The notes beneath the pieces are model-generated. The model was not told the DNA's origin. It ran no database searches and saw only the letters and a list, made by a program, of their open reading frames with translations. From Acidobacterium sp. S8 (GTDB lineage: Bacteria > Acidobacteriota > Terriglobia > Terriglobales > Acidobacteriaceae): 64,000 nt of DNA. The translations under genes were made by a program, and so were the position numbers. The stretch spans positions 88,172-152,171 of the forward strand of contig NZ_LMUM01000011.1 of assembly GCF_009765985.1 (NCBI RefSeq), in the 5' to 3' direction. The first letter of the stretch is position 1; every line of letters begins with the position of its first letter. This document shows, in pieces, positions 1-8,188 of the stretch.

Positions 1-230
1 TTGCCGGGGAGCGCGAGATCGAGAAGTACGAGATCATAGCTGGCGTGATCGATGCGATCGAGGCCTGCGTCGCCTTCAGGCGCAGTTTCTATGGTGTAGC
101 CTTCGAGCGTGAGCAATGTTTCCAGCGATTCACGGATCGCCGCTTCATCATCAATGATCAGGATGCGGTGCGCAGGTTCTGAATGGGAAGATGCGAGAGA
201 GTGTGGGGCTGTTAGTGTGCCTTCAGACAT
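1..230 (-). CDS. response regulator (receiver domain), partial
   Basis: Reading from an ATG at 228-230 on the minus strand, the translation gives an 18-residue leader followed by a receiver-domain start with the acidic pair IIDDE, then LVLLDLALPG carrying the phospho-acceptor Asp. The rest lies outside the window, so the output domain is unknown. The start overlaps the end of the histidine-kinase gene (stop at 223-225) by 8 bases, so the two are translationally coupled partners. By family habit a regulator paired with this type of membrane kinase is often a sigma54-dependent NtrC-like protein, but nothing visible here decides that. Confidence 0.85.
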   Translation of the reverse strand, partial: MSEGTLTAPHSLASSHSEPAHRILIIDDEAAIRESLETLLTLEGYTIETAPEGDAGLDRIDHASYDLVLLDLALPG

Positions 231-3051
231 GCGCAGGTTTCCTTAACATGGGGAATTCAAGCAGGAACGTCGTGCCGGTGCCAACCTGGCTTTCGACGTG
301 AATCTTTCCGGCATGTTCCTGGATAATGCCGTAGGTGACAGCTAGACCCAGGCCGGTGCCGCGGCGTTCGCCTTGTTTGGGAGCGCTCTTTGTGGTGAAA
401 AAAGGATCGTAAATTCGCTGCAGGTTCTCGGGTGTAATGCCGGAACCGCTGTCAGTAATCGAGACTGCTATATGGCCGTTGCTTTCCGTGGCGATGTGCA
501 GCGTTCCGCCACCAGTCATCGCGTCCTTGGCGTTCAGGAATAAATTGAGGAACACCTGTTGCAGCTTACCTGCATTGCCGAGAATGGGCGGGAGGTTCGG
601 GGCAAGTTCCATCATGGCGCTGACTTGCGCCGTCTTGAACTGGTGCTCAAGCAGCGACAATGTTTCGCGAATGATGGCGTTCAGGTCTGTCTCGCGGAAC
701 TCGGTGCTGCTGGTGCGCGAGAAATTGAGCAAACTATTGACGATCTCTGAGGCGCGGAATGTCTGCGTGGTGATCTTTTCGAGCAGAGGCGAAAGGCGCT
801 CGTCTCCCCGCAGCTGCTTAGTCAGCATCTGGGTGTAGGAGGAGATGACTGCGAGCGGTGTATTGACTTCGTGCGCCACTCCGGCGGCGAGCAACCCGAT
901 CGAGGATAGCTTCTCGGCCTGGCTCAGCTGCGACTCCAGTTCCGTGCGCTCGGTGATGTCGTCGAGAAGAATGATACGGCCCACGGTGACGAAATGGCGC
1001 GAGATCAGAGGCGCTACCGCAATATTGGCGGTGCGGGCTTCGCCTTCGCGCATTTCCAGCCGGAATTTATAGAAATTATGCACACCCGGCTCATCCTTGA
1101 CGCGCTGAAACTCCTGCATGAAGGATGGCGGAAAGATCTCGGAAAGATGCTTTCCTAATGCTTCCCGGCGTGGCAGAGCGCAGAAGACTTCCATCTGCGC
1201 GTTCCAGCTTTCGATACGATCCTCGAGATCAATGGCCAGGATGCCGACGTTGATGGATTCGACGATGTTCTCGTTGAATTCCTTCAGGCGCTCATATTCA
1301 GAGATTTTTTGTTCGAGGCTTTGATAAAGGCGGGCATTCTGGATAGCGATACCGATGTAGGATGCCAGCGATTCGAGCAACTCCATATCTTCGCTCGAAA
1401 GGAAATCCCCATCAGTGGTGCGGCCGAGGCCGATGACGGCAATTGTCCGGTCCTGCAGTCTACAAGGCAGGTAATAGTTGAGGTCGAGTGCCGCGGTCGT
1501 GCCGCGTTCAGTATCGGTAAGGTGGAGCGCCTGCTGCGGATTTTCAAGGAAGATATGCGAACCGGCACCGGGCTGGTCGAAATCAAAAAAACGAAGATTG
1601 AGCGGCTCTTTCCCTTCCAGAACAGATGGCTGCAATCCATGACCCGCCGCGAGGTGGTAGGCTCCGTTTGGTTCTGCCAGAAAAACGGCCACACGCGAGA
1701 CGAGCAGCGTATGCGGCAGCCGTTCCACAATCGAGCGGAGCAGCGCGCTCAGATCGGTCTGTGAGCTGAGTCCTCTACCAAATTCGATCAGCGTTTCGCG
1801 GTAATCGTAGCGCTTGCGGTCGAAGAGTCGATCCACACGGTCCTGAATACCGCGCTTCAAAGGATCGAAGAGCTGCGCGGTGATAATGATGGCTATAATG
1901 AGGCCCCAGGTTCCGGCGCTGGGCAACTGCTTGCGGACGACCTCTCCGGCGAGGGCAACGAGGCCGAAATAGAAGGCAACAAGTGTGGCAGTCGCAAGCG
2001 TGTAGGAGACGCCGCGTTTGAAGATCAGGTCTGTGTCCATCAGCCGGTAGCGGATGATGGCCCAACTGAATGTCAGCGGCAGAAAAACCAATGCTAAAAC
2101 CGCGACCTTGGTGAGCAGGTCTGGAACCTGCCAGTCCGCCATATAAGGAATGGCTGACAGGACAGTAAACGGAGTGACGGCCAGCAGCGTGCCCCGGGTA
2201 AGCCATTTCAACTGCTGACGGCGCAACGGCTGGTCTTCCTGGCGATAGCGGACGAAGAAGAGGATGGCCGAAAGAACGTAATAGAGGGCCTGGTAGCCGA
2301 CCGTAATCTGGTCGAGGCGGTGCTGCAAGAGCGCAGTTGCCGACCAGAACTGCATGGCAAAAAGCTGCAGGGCAATGACCAGGCAGCCAGGCAGATAGGT
2401 GAAGACAATGAGCCAGCGGTGAACGCGGCGGCGCTCAGAAAAAACTTCGGCAAAGTGTAGGAACAGCGCAGGTTGTAGTGCGCCTGCGATGATGTTTCCC
2501 CAGAAAATGACCTGATCGAGCGCGTTCAGCTTGCCCGTGTACTTGAAGGCATATAGAACGAAAGAAGCAAGGCAGAAAATGTAAAAGTGAGTCGCATGCT
2601 GCGCCGTCCAGCGTCGGAAAAGGACATAGAGTCCTATGCCCAGATAGACCAACGCAATGAGGCGGAACCCCTGGTTGTTACTCCGGTCGAGCGGCGCAAG
2701 AATCAGCGGTACTTCCGGCAGCTTTACCCCGGAACGGATCACAGTGTAGTGGATAGTGCCGTAGGCGCCAGTGAGAAGCATTTGCCGAGCCAGGGAAGCG
2801 GAGCGTGCAAGAGGCCGGTCATTGGCCTGAACGAGCAGATCTCCGGCCTTAATTCCGGCGCGTTCTGCAGGGCTGTTCGACAGCACTCGCTGGGCCTGCA
2901 ATCCGCCGTCGGCTTCCGTCCACCAGACGCCGTCGGTGGGCAGGGGATAATTATTTTCCTGGATGTAATTGAAGGTGGCAAAAATACCCGCGGCTACAGT
3001 GAAAAAGGCCAGCAGTAGAACTGTAATCCGGGTTTGCAGCGACCTTTCCAT
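223..3051 (-). CDS. membrane sensor histidine kinase with PDZ, GAF and PAS domains
   Basis: A 942-residue sensor kinase. A membrane segment at about 9-27 precedes a PDZ-like domain (about 38-115, with the NSPAERAGIKAGD core). Hydrophobic segments follow at about 128-375, then a GAF domain (about 430-575), a PAS domain (about 590-700), a dimerisation domain with the phospho-accepting His at about 727 (VAHEVNTPL), and an HATPase domain with N, G1 (DSGSG) and G2 (GTGLGL) boxes at about 840-905. The order predicts signal input from outside the cytoplasm through PDZ and membrane parts plus cytoplasmic ligand sensing. Its output should be the receiver protein encoded immediately downstream with an 8-base overlap. 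The ligand is not apparent. The architecture is like the PrsK/PEP-CTERM-type kinases only in broad outline. Confidence 0.93.
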   Translation of the reverse strand: MERSLQTRITVLLLAFFTVAAGIFATFNYIQENNYPLPTDGVWWTEADGGLQAQRVLSNSPAERAGIKAGDLLVQANDRPLARSASLARQMLLTGAYGTIHYTVIRSGVKLPEVPLILAPLDRSNNQGFRLIALVYLGIGLYVLFRRWTAQHATHFYIFCLASFVLYAFKYTGKLNALDQVIFWGNIIAGALQPALFLHFAEVFSERRRVHRWLIVFTYLPGCLVIALQLFAMQFWSATALLQHRLDQITVGYQALYYVLSAILFFVRYRQEDQPLRRQQLKWLTRGTLLAVTPFTVLSAIPYMADWQVPDLLTKVAVLALVFLPLTFSWAIIRYRLMDTDLIFKRGVSYTLATATLVAFYFGLVALAGEVVRKQLPSAGTWGLIIAIIITAQLFDPLKRGIQDRVDRLFDRKRYDYRETLIEFGRGLSSQTDLSALLRSIVERLPHTLLVSRVAVFLAEPNGAYHLAAGHGLQPSVLEGKEPLNLRFFDFDQPGAGSHIFLENPQQALHLTDTERGTTAALDLNYYLPCRLQDRTIAVIGLGRTTDGDFLSSEDMELLESLASYIGIAIQNARLYQSLEQKISEYERLKEFNENIVESINVGILAIDLEDRIESWNAQMEVFCALPRREALGKHLSEIFPPSFMQEFQRVKDEPGVHNFYKFRLEMREGEARTANIAVAPLISRHFVTVGRIILLDDITERTELESQLSQAEKLSSIGLLAAGVAHEVNTPLAVISSYTQMLTKQLRGDERLSPLLEKITTQTFRASEIVNSLLNFSRTSSTEFRETDLNAIIRETLSLLEHQFKTAQVSAMMELAPNLPPILGNAGKLQQVFLNLFLNAKDAMTGGGTLHIATESNGHIAVSITDSGSGITPENLQRIYDPFFTTKSAPKQGERRGTGLGLAVTYGIIQEHAGKIHVESQVGTGTTFLLEFPMLRKPAHV

Positions 3052-3399
3052 GTGTGTTCAGCGAGGATGAGACGGGTACGTTGAGTTTCTAAGCAAATCC
3101 ATTGCCAAGATGGCAGTTGAAGGACATGCCGCTTGTACGACCAGTATACCTTTGATTCGGCGCAGGATACAGAATTTCGTGTGGGCAGAAATTACACATG
3201 TAACGAGAGTTAGCGCTGCGCAGATGAATTTTTCAATATCTTTCTATGGAAAATTGTATTATTCAGGCTTGGCTGGAAACGTTGTCATTGCGCCTTTTTA
3301 ATTGCCGAAGCATCTATTTAGGCCAGCTTTTCTTCTTAAAAATTGTTTAATATTGTGTGAATTTGGCGAATTTTGAGCGCATTTAAGAGAGGATAAACG
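3052..3399. other. divergent intergenic region, 348 bp
   Basis: AT-rich stretch between the divergent histidine-kinase and hydrolase genes, so it must hold promoters for both. I see a good ribosome-binding site for the hydrolase (GAGAGGA, about 8 bases before its ATG) and AT-rich blocks near 3335-3390, but no -35/-10 pair good enough to assign. A 63-codon open frame here has no recognisable protein features and I do not call it. Confidence 0.5.
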
Positions 3400-4305
3400 A
3401 TGGCTTTGGCGACATGGATGCTGGCCGAAAGCCCGACCATTGAGGAATTGGCTTTGCCGGTGGATGACCACCGGATGTATTACCTCCGGGCGGGAAATGG
3501 TCCTGCGCTTATCCTGCTGCATGGTCTGCTCGGATCGGCCGAGGCTTGGTATCCTTGTATCCCGAAATTGGCAGAAAATTCGACTGTTTACGCGCCGGAC
3601 GCTTTGGGCATCGGAAAGTCGGAGCGTGTTCCTGATCTGGATGCGAGCCTCACGGCGCATGTGGACCGCGTAGAGAAGTTTCTCCGCAAAGCAGGCATTG
3701 AAAAGGCGGATTTTGTCGGCACCTCGCACGGCGGGGCAGTGGCTATGATGATGGCTGCGCGGTATCCGCATCGGGTACGCAGTCTGCTTCTCCATGCCCC
3801 TGCGAACCCTTTTTCGACCGCTTCCGACCCGTTAGTCCACTTTTACCGGTCGCCTCTGGGACATTGGTTCGCGCAGCAGGTTCCGTATCTGCCCGAAAAA
3901 TTGCAAGAACTGGCGCTCGGCCGGATGTACGGGAATAGTCAACTGGTTCGCCATGACGTGCTGCAGCGTTACATGAACTCGCTGCGGGTTCCCGGTACCG
4001 TCCAGCATGTGATGAACATGATCGACGGCTGGTTCGAAAACATGAAAACGCTGGCGGCCGCACTGGACGGGATGCAGAAGGTACCCGCGTTACTGCTTTG
4101 GGGCACCCGGGACAGGGCGGTCACGTTGGAATCCGGTCGCGTGCTCGAAAAGAAGCTGGGCGCAGAAATGGTTATCCTGCCGGGGGTAGGTCACCTGCCA
4201 CACGACGAAGCGCCGCTTACCTTTGCGGATGCGATCAATGAATTCCTGCACAAGCTCAACCGCTGCGGTCAACCATCGGGACCGAAGCTCGTACAGCGTT
4301 ATTAG
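3400..4305 (+). CDS. alpha/beta hydrolase
   Basis: A 301-residue single-domain alpha/beta hydrolase. The oxyanion region LLHGLLGS lies at about 39-46 and the nucleophile elbow GTSHGG puts the catalytic Ser at about 109. The acid is probably the Asp in WGTRDRA (about 245) and the His lies in GVGHLPHDEAP (about 273). The complete triad predicts an active esterase, lipase or C-C hydrolase of the MhpC/epoxide-hydrolase type. There is no signal peptide, so it is cytoplasmic, and the substrate cannot be told. It is monocistronic, divergent from the kinase, and has a strong ribosome-binding site. Confidence 0.9.
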   Translation: MALATWMLAESPTIEELALPVDDHRMYYLRAGNGPALILLHGLLGSAEAWYPCIPKLAENSTVYAPDALGIGKSERVPDLDASLTAHVDRVEKFLRKAGIEKADFVGTSHGGAVAMMMAARYPHRVRSLLLHAPANPFSTASDPLVHFYRSPLGHWFAQQVPYLPEKLQELALGRMYGNSQLVRHDVLQRYMNSLRVPGTVQHVMNMIDGWFENMKTLAAALDGMQKVPALLLWGTRDRAVTLESGRVLEKKLGAEMVILPGVGHLPHDEAPLTFADAINEFLHKLNRCGQPSGPKLVQRY

Positions 4306-4308
4306 GTT

Positions 4309-4407
4309 TCAGTGAGAATGATCTTCGGCCTTATTCGGCCGGGTCGCCCAGAGAATTCCTACGATAAAAATTGTTGCAAACGAGCCGATCGCCAAGAGTG
4401 CCATCAT
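4309..4407 (-). CDS. small single-span membrane protein (32 aa)
   Basis: A short reading frame runs from ATG at 4405-4407 to TGA at 4309-4311. It encodes 32 residues: a hydrophobic span (MALLAIGSFATIFIVGILWA) followed by a charged tail with two His near the end (KAEDHSH). A GGAG ribosome-binding site stands 2 bases before the first ATG and 5 bases before the second, so the second ATG (4402-4404) is a reasonable start. The frame fits neatly between the convergent hydrolase end (4305) and the glycerate-kinase region. Function is unknown; the shape resembles small accessory subunits of membrane complexes, but that is only a likeness. The call rests on the coding pattern and ribosome-binding site. 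Confidence 0.5.
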   Translation of the reverse strand: MMALLAIGSFATIFIVGILWATRPNKAEDHSH

Positions 4408-4567
4408 TTCTCCGTGTAACTTGCGTTAGCAGTGCGAGTTAAATTGCATTTTCGAGTAAGTTAAGAGCCTATCAAAAGACTCTCCAATGCGTCGAGTCCG
4501 TTTCTGGCGGCCGCAATTTGAGCAGATTTCACGCACGGGATATTGTTTTGAAAATCAGAAATGAACT

Positions 4568-5941
4568 TCAGCGAACGGCGAGAAGAATTCGCAGGTCGCG
4601 AAGGTTGTTCTCGGTGGGGCCGGTGACGATTGTGTCGCCCAGAGCGCTGAAGAGTGGGCAGCTATCAAAGCGGGCGAGATTTGACTCGGGGTCGAAATGG
4701 TATGCGCGCGCGCGTGCGATTGTGGTGGTATCAGCAGTGGCGCCGGCAGCCGGGCTGTTGCCGTCGATTCCATCCGAACCGGCGCTGAAAACGGCGAGAG
4801 GCTGATTTTCATACTTTGCCAGATCGAAGGCTGACGCGAGTACGAACTGCTGGTTGCGACCACCGCAGCCGGGCTGAGGTCCGAGTTGCACCGTCACTTC
4901 GCCGCTCGATAAAAGGCAGAGGCGCGGATGCTCGGCGCGCAACTCGTGAAAGCGTTTGAGCAGATAACGGGAGGCGTCGGCGTAGTCCCAGTCGTCGCAG
5001 GTATTGTCGATAACGACGCGGAAGCTGAGTTCTCGGGCGCGGTCCCGCGCTGCATTTACGAAATCGTGGTTTGAAAGCAGAGTGTCAAACTGCGAGTGCG
5101 CGAATGCCGCGTCCGCTCCTGTGCTGTGTGTTTCTGCAGATATCTCGGGAGACAGTGATTCAAAGTAGTCGCGCACGGCGGCTGGAAATTTTTCCAGCAG
5201 ATGATAACGCTGGAGAATCTCGGCGCAATCCATCGTCGTAGATTGATCGGGCAAGGTGGGAGAGGACGCGACGGCGCCGAGGTCTTTAAGCGGAACGTCA
5301 GCGAGGAGCAGCGATAGCTTTTCCGCGTCGGGCGCTGCCAGAGCAAGCCTGCCGCCTTTGACGGCGGAGAAGTATTTGCGCACCGTATTGATTTCAGTAA
5401 TGGTCGCGCCCGAGGCGATGAGCGTTTCGTGAAATGCGATGGTGTCATCGAGCGAAATCTTCGGATTACGCGGCAGCTCCATCATGGCGGAGCCGCCTCC
5501 GCTGATGAGAAAAAATACAAAGGTATCTTTGCGCGCGCGTTTCAACAACTTCAACGTAGCTTCCGCGGCGGCAAATGAATCCTCGTTCGGTAAGGGGTGG
5601 CCGCCGGTAAAGTAGCGTATGCGCCAGTTGCGCTTTTTGGGCGATGTGGGTGCGGAACAAACGCCACGTATGTGAAGCTTTTTCGGTAAACGCTCGAGCA
5701 ATGCGTTGAGCATGCTCATGCCTGCTTTACCGAAAGAGATCACAAAGATCTTCTTGTACCGGTCCAGTGGAATGGAAACTGGTTTCAGCGCAGTGGAGGG
5801 ATGTCGGATCAGAGTGGTGCCATCGAAATGAAGGTGGCGATCAAAGGCTTTGCCGATATCGCAGGCGTCGAGCGCATGGTGAAAGATGTCCTGCGCTGCC
5901 GTGTGCAGTTGTTCGAGTTGTGTCGCCGCGTCAGAGGACAT
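4568..5941 (-). CDS. glycerate 2-kinase (MOFRL family)
   Basis: A 457-residue protein of the glycerate kinase type 2 (GckA/TtuD, DUF4147 plus MOFRL) family. The N-terminal half has the Rossmann-like stretch VISFGKAGMSML (about 90-101) and the glycine-rich ISGGGSAMMELP loop. The C-terminal MOFRL half has the LLSSGEVTVQL and GGRNQQFVLA motifs and ends with the FSAGSDGIDGNSPAAGA motif. The family makes 2-phosphoglycerate from glycerate and ATP in the cytoplasm, in serine, glyoxylate or tartrate metabolism. Length is normal. The start overlaps the end of the upstream hydrolase gene by 11 bases, suggesting co-transcription and coupling. Confidence 0.92.
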   Translation of the reverse strand: MSSDAATQLEQLHTAAQDIFHHALDACDIGKAFDRHLHFDGTTLIRHPSTALKPVSIPLDRYKKIFVISFGKAGMSMLNALLERLPKKLHIRGVCSAPTSPKKRNWRIRYFTGGHPLPNEDSFAAAEATLKLLKRARKDTFVFFLISGGGSAMMELPRNPKISLDDTIAFHETLIASGATITEINTVRKYFSAVKGGRLALAAPDAEKLSLLLADVPLKDLGAVASSPTLPDQSTTMDCAEILQRYHLLEKFPAAVRDYFESLSPEISAETHSTGADAAFAHSQFDTLLSNHDFVNAARDRARELSFRVVIDNTCDDWDYADASRYLLKRFHELRAEHPRLCLLSSGEVTVQLGPQPGCGGRNQQFVLASAFDLAKYENQPLAVFSAGSDGIDGNSPAAGATADTTTIARARAYHFDPESNLARFDSCPLFSALGDTIVTGPTENNLRDLRILLAVR

Positions 5942-6602
5942 GGAAGTGGGTTTGCAGCCAGTTGCGCATCGAAGACTGTACGCGATCCAGTTTACCTATG
6001 AAGAAGTGCTCCGCATCATCGACCCATACCACTTCTTTTGGCTCAGCAGCTGTATGCAGGACCTCCTGCAACTGTTTCTTTGGCCCAAACTGATCGTTTG
6101 TGCCGCTAATGAAAAGCTTTGGCTGCCGGCAGGAAGCGAGAAATTTGTAGTGATAATCGCGGCCTTCGGCGTGGACTGGCAATCCGAGCGCGATCATTCC
6201 TTTGACGCGATCATCGCCACAGCAAGCACGCAGGCTCATGGCTGCTCCGAAGGAAAATCCTGCCGACAGGATGGGGAGCTGAAATTCCCGCGTGAGCCAG
6301 TCGAGCGCTGCGCGCACATCCTCCTGCTCGCCGCGTCCGTCATCGTGTGAACCCTCGCTTAATCCAGTGCCGCGAAAATTGAATCGCAATACCGGGAGGC
6401 CGAGCGACTGGAAGACCTTCATGGCGTGATAGACGACTTTGTTGTGCATGGTGCCGCCGCCAAGCGGATGCGGGTGGCATACGAGTGCGGCATAGGGTGC
6501 ATTGGCAGCGCCAGCATTGAGAATCGCTTCGAGCCTGCCTGCAGGTCCATACAGATCTTCGATGGTGCGGAGCACGGCGGAACCGGAAGAAATCGTAGAC
6601 AT
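5931..6602 (-). CDS. alpha/beta hydrolase, KANL3/Tex30-like
   Basis: A compact alpha/beta hydrolase of the dienelactone-hydrolase-like or KANL3/Tex30 group. VCHPHPLGGGTMHNKVV near the N terminus is typical of this group, RFNFRGTGLSEG follows, and the nucleophile elbow is GFSFGAA. The C-terminal half has an Asp in GTNDQFGP and a His in DDAEHFF, completing a triad. I place the start at ATG 6600-6602 (MSTISSG). The longer frame begins at 6659, which would leave only one base to the divergent M20 peptidase start at 6661 and no room for promoters. The gene overlaps the glycerate-kinase gene downstream. Substrate unknown; cytoplasmic. Confidence 0.82.
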   Translation of the reverse strand: MSTISSGSAVLRTIEDLYGPAGRLEAILNAGAANAPYAALVCHPHPLGGGTMHNKVVYHAMKVFQSLGLPVLRFNFRGTGLSEGSHDDGRGEQEDVRAALDWLTREFQLPILSAGFSFGAAMSLRACCGDDRVKGMIALGLPVHAEGRDYHYKFLASCRQPKLFISGTNDQFGPKKQLQEVLHTAAEPKEVVWVDDAEHFFIGKLDRVQSSMRNWLQTHFHVL

Positions 6603-6660
6603 CGTTCTTAAACATTGTAGCGGTTCTGTTCCCGTGGGCTCTGGGGTATCCTGAGACACA

Positions 6661-7683
6661 ATGACGCTCGATCCGATTCAACTGACGCGGCGCCTGATCG
6701 ATATCGAATCGATTACGTACAACGAAGGCGCGGTAGGTACATTTCTCGCGGAGTTTCTGGCCGGGCGCGGTTTCGCTGTAGAACTCACGCCGGTAAAACA
6801 GCACGCCGAAAGCCGGTCAACGACTGAGCGTTTTAACGTGTATGCCGGATCGCCAGGCGAGACGCCGGATGTTGTTTTCTCGACGCATCTGGATACGGTT
6901 CCCCCTTTCATTCCAAGCAGCGAGGATGAGACTTACATCTATGGACGCGGCGCGTGCGACGCGAAGGGCATTATCGCGGCCCAGGTGGCGGCGGCTGAGC
7001 GTCTTCGAGATGCCGGCGTTAAAGTCGGCCTGCTCTTTGTTGTCGGTGAAGAGCGTGATTCCGCCGGCGCAAAGATTGCGAATGAGCAACCAAAGGGCAG
7101 CCGATTTCTGATCAATGGAGAGCCGACGGACAATCGGCTCGCGATCGCCTCCAAGGGCGCGTTACGGGTGATGATTCAGGCGAAGGGCAAGATGGCGCAT
7201 TCGGCATATCCCGAACTTGGCGAGAGTGCGACGCATAAGTTAGTCGAGGTGCTGAACCGGTTGCTGAATATTCCGCTGCCGGTTGTGAAAGATATAGGCC
7301 CGAGTACATTGAATATCGGCTTGCTCGAAGGAGGGCGGGCGACGAATGTCATCGCCGACCACGCGGAGGCACAGTTGCTGATCCGTTTAGTTGGTCCGTC
7401 AGAGGAGACGCGTAAGGCGATTCTGGATGCCGCCGAAGGTTTGGCCGAAGTCGACTTTACCCTGGAGATTCCATTCATCCAGATGAGGCAGATCGATGGG
7501 TTGCCGAAAATGGTAGCTGCGTTTACCAGCGATGTTCCTGCGCTTATAAACTGGGGCGAGCCTGTGCTGCTGGGCCCGGGATCGATTCACGTAGCGCATA
7601 CGCCGCATGAAAAGCTTGCCAAGCAGGAGCTTTGGGATGCGATTGATCTCTATGAGCAAGTTGCGATTCGCCTGGTGAGGTGA
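6661..7683 (+). CDS. M20 family metallopeptidase (ArgE/DapE-like)
   Basis: A 340-residue M20 peptidase/deacylase. Metal and catalytic residues are visible: His76 and Asp78 in STHLDT, Asp100 in GRGACDAKG, the Glu pair 130-131 in VVGEERD, and a C-terminal His in HVAHTPHEK. The dimerisation domain (about 165-275) holds GKMAHSAYPELGESA. By family it hydrolyses an N-acyl amino acid or small peptide; acetylornithine or succinyl-diaminopimelate deacylases are the closest in organisation. There is no neighbouring arginine or lysine pathway gene to settle the substrate. Divergent from the preceding hydrolase, with a short-spaced membrane-protein gene after it. Confidence 0.88.
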   Translation: MTLDPIQLTRRLIDIESITYNEGAVGTFLAEFLAGRGFAVELTPVKQHAESRSTTERFNVYAGSPGETPDVVFSTHLDTVPPFIPSSEDETYIYGRGACDAKGIIAAQVAAAERLRDAGVKVGLLFVVGEERDSAGAKIANEQPKGSRFLINGEPTDNRLAIASKGALRVMIQAKGKMAHSAYPELGESATHKLVEVLNRLLNIPLPVVKDIGPSTLNIGLLEGGRATNVIADHAEAQLLIRLVGPSEETRKAILDAAEGLAEVDFTLEIPFIQMRQIDGLPKMVAAFTSDVPALINWGEPVLLGPGSIHVAHTPHEKLAKQELWDAIDLYEQVAIRLVR

Positions 7684-7687
7684 CACC

Positions 7688-8134
7688 ATGACGCGCTGGC
7701 GGCAGTGGGGCAAAGCGACGCGGGCCACTATGCTGGGCTGGGCGGTGGCTTTCCTGCTGACATCGCCGATCCAGGTGATCCAGGTGATTCGCAGTAGCGG
7801 GCATGATCTTCAGCTGATTCTGGCTGCGCTTGGTTTTGGGCTTTTCTTGTGGCTCGTGCTCACGCTCGCCGGCGTTCTTGTCGTCTGGCTTTGTGTTGTT
7901 TCTCCTATCGCACTTCTATGTTCCCGGGAGTGGCTGCTGCGGCATCGGTGCTGGGTCATTGCCGCGGCGATTGTTGCCGGGGTTCTGGCTGCCTGTTACA
8001 TCTCTCATCTTTGGCTGTCTTTCGATCATGCTGGGGCCGGCACTATGAATTACTGGGCCGGGGTATGCTTTGCCGTCATCTTTCCCGGTGTGACGGTGTA
8101 TCGGTATCTGCGCAGGCTGACTCCGCCATCCTAA
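7688..8134 (+). CDS. hypothetical membrane protein, four spans
   Basis: A 148-residue protein with four predicted membrane spans: about 15-35, 40-75 (long and hydrophobic), 90-113 and 120-138. It has short loops and a basic N terminus (MTRWRQWGKATRA). I recognise no family motif. It starts 5 bases after the M20 peptidase stop, so the two are probably co-transcribed. Function unknown. Confidence 0.7.
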   Translation: MTRWRQWGKATRATMLGWAVAFLLTSPIQVIQVIRSSGHDLQLILAALGFGLFLWLVLTLAGVLVVWLCVVSPIALLCSREWLLRHRCWVIAAAIVAGVLAACYISHLWLSFDHAGAGTMNYWAGVCFAVIFPGVTVYRYLRRLTPPS

Positions 8135-8188
8135 GTGACGGTGTGGGCGGTTTTCGTCCGCATGCCGGCAGGCGATAGACTTTGAGAG

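Noticed and set aside
3110..3301. 63-codon frame in the hydrolase/kinase intergenic region
   Set aside because: Composition is that of AT-rich non-coding DNA and there is no ribosome-binding site.
6603..6659. Longer N terminus of the KANL3/Tex30-like hydrolase (start at 6659)
   Set aside because: It would leave one base to the divergent M20 start and no space for promoters; the ATG at 6600-6602 gives a normal family N terminus.
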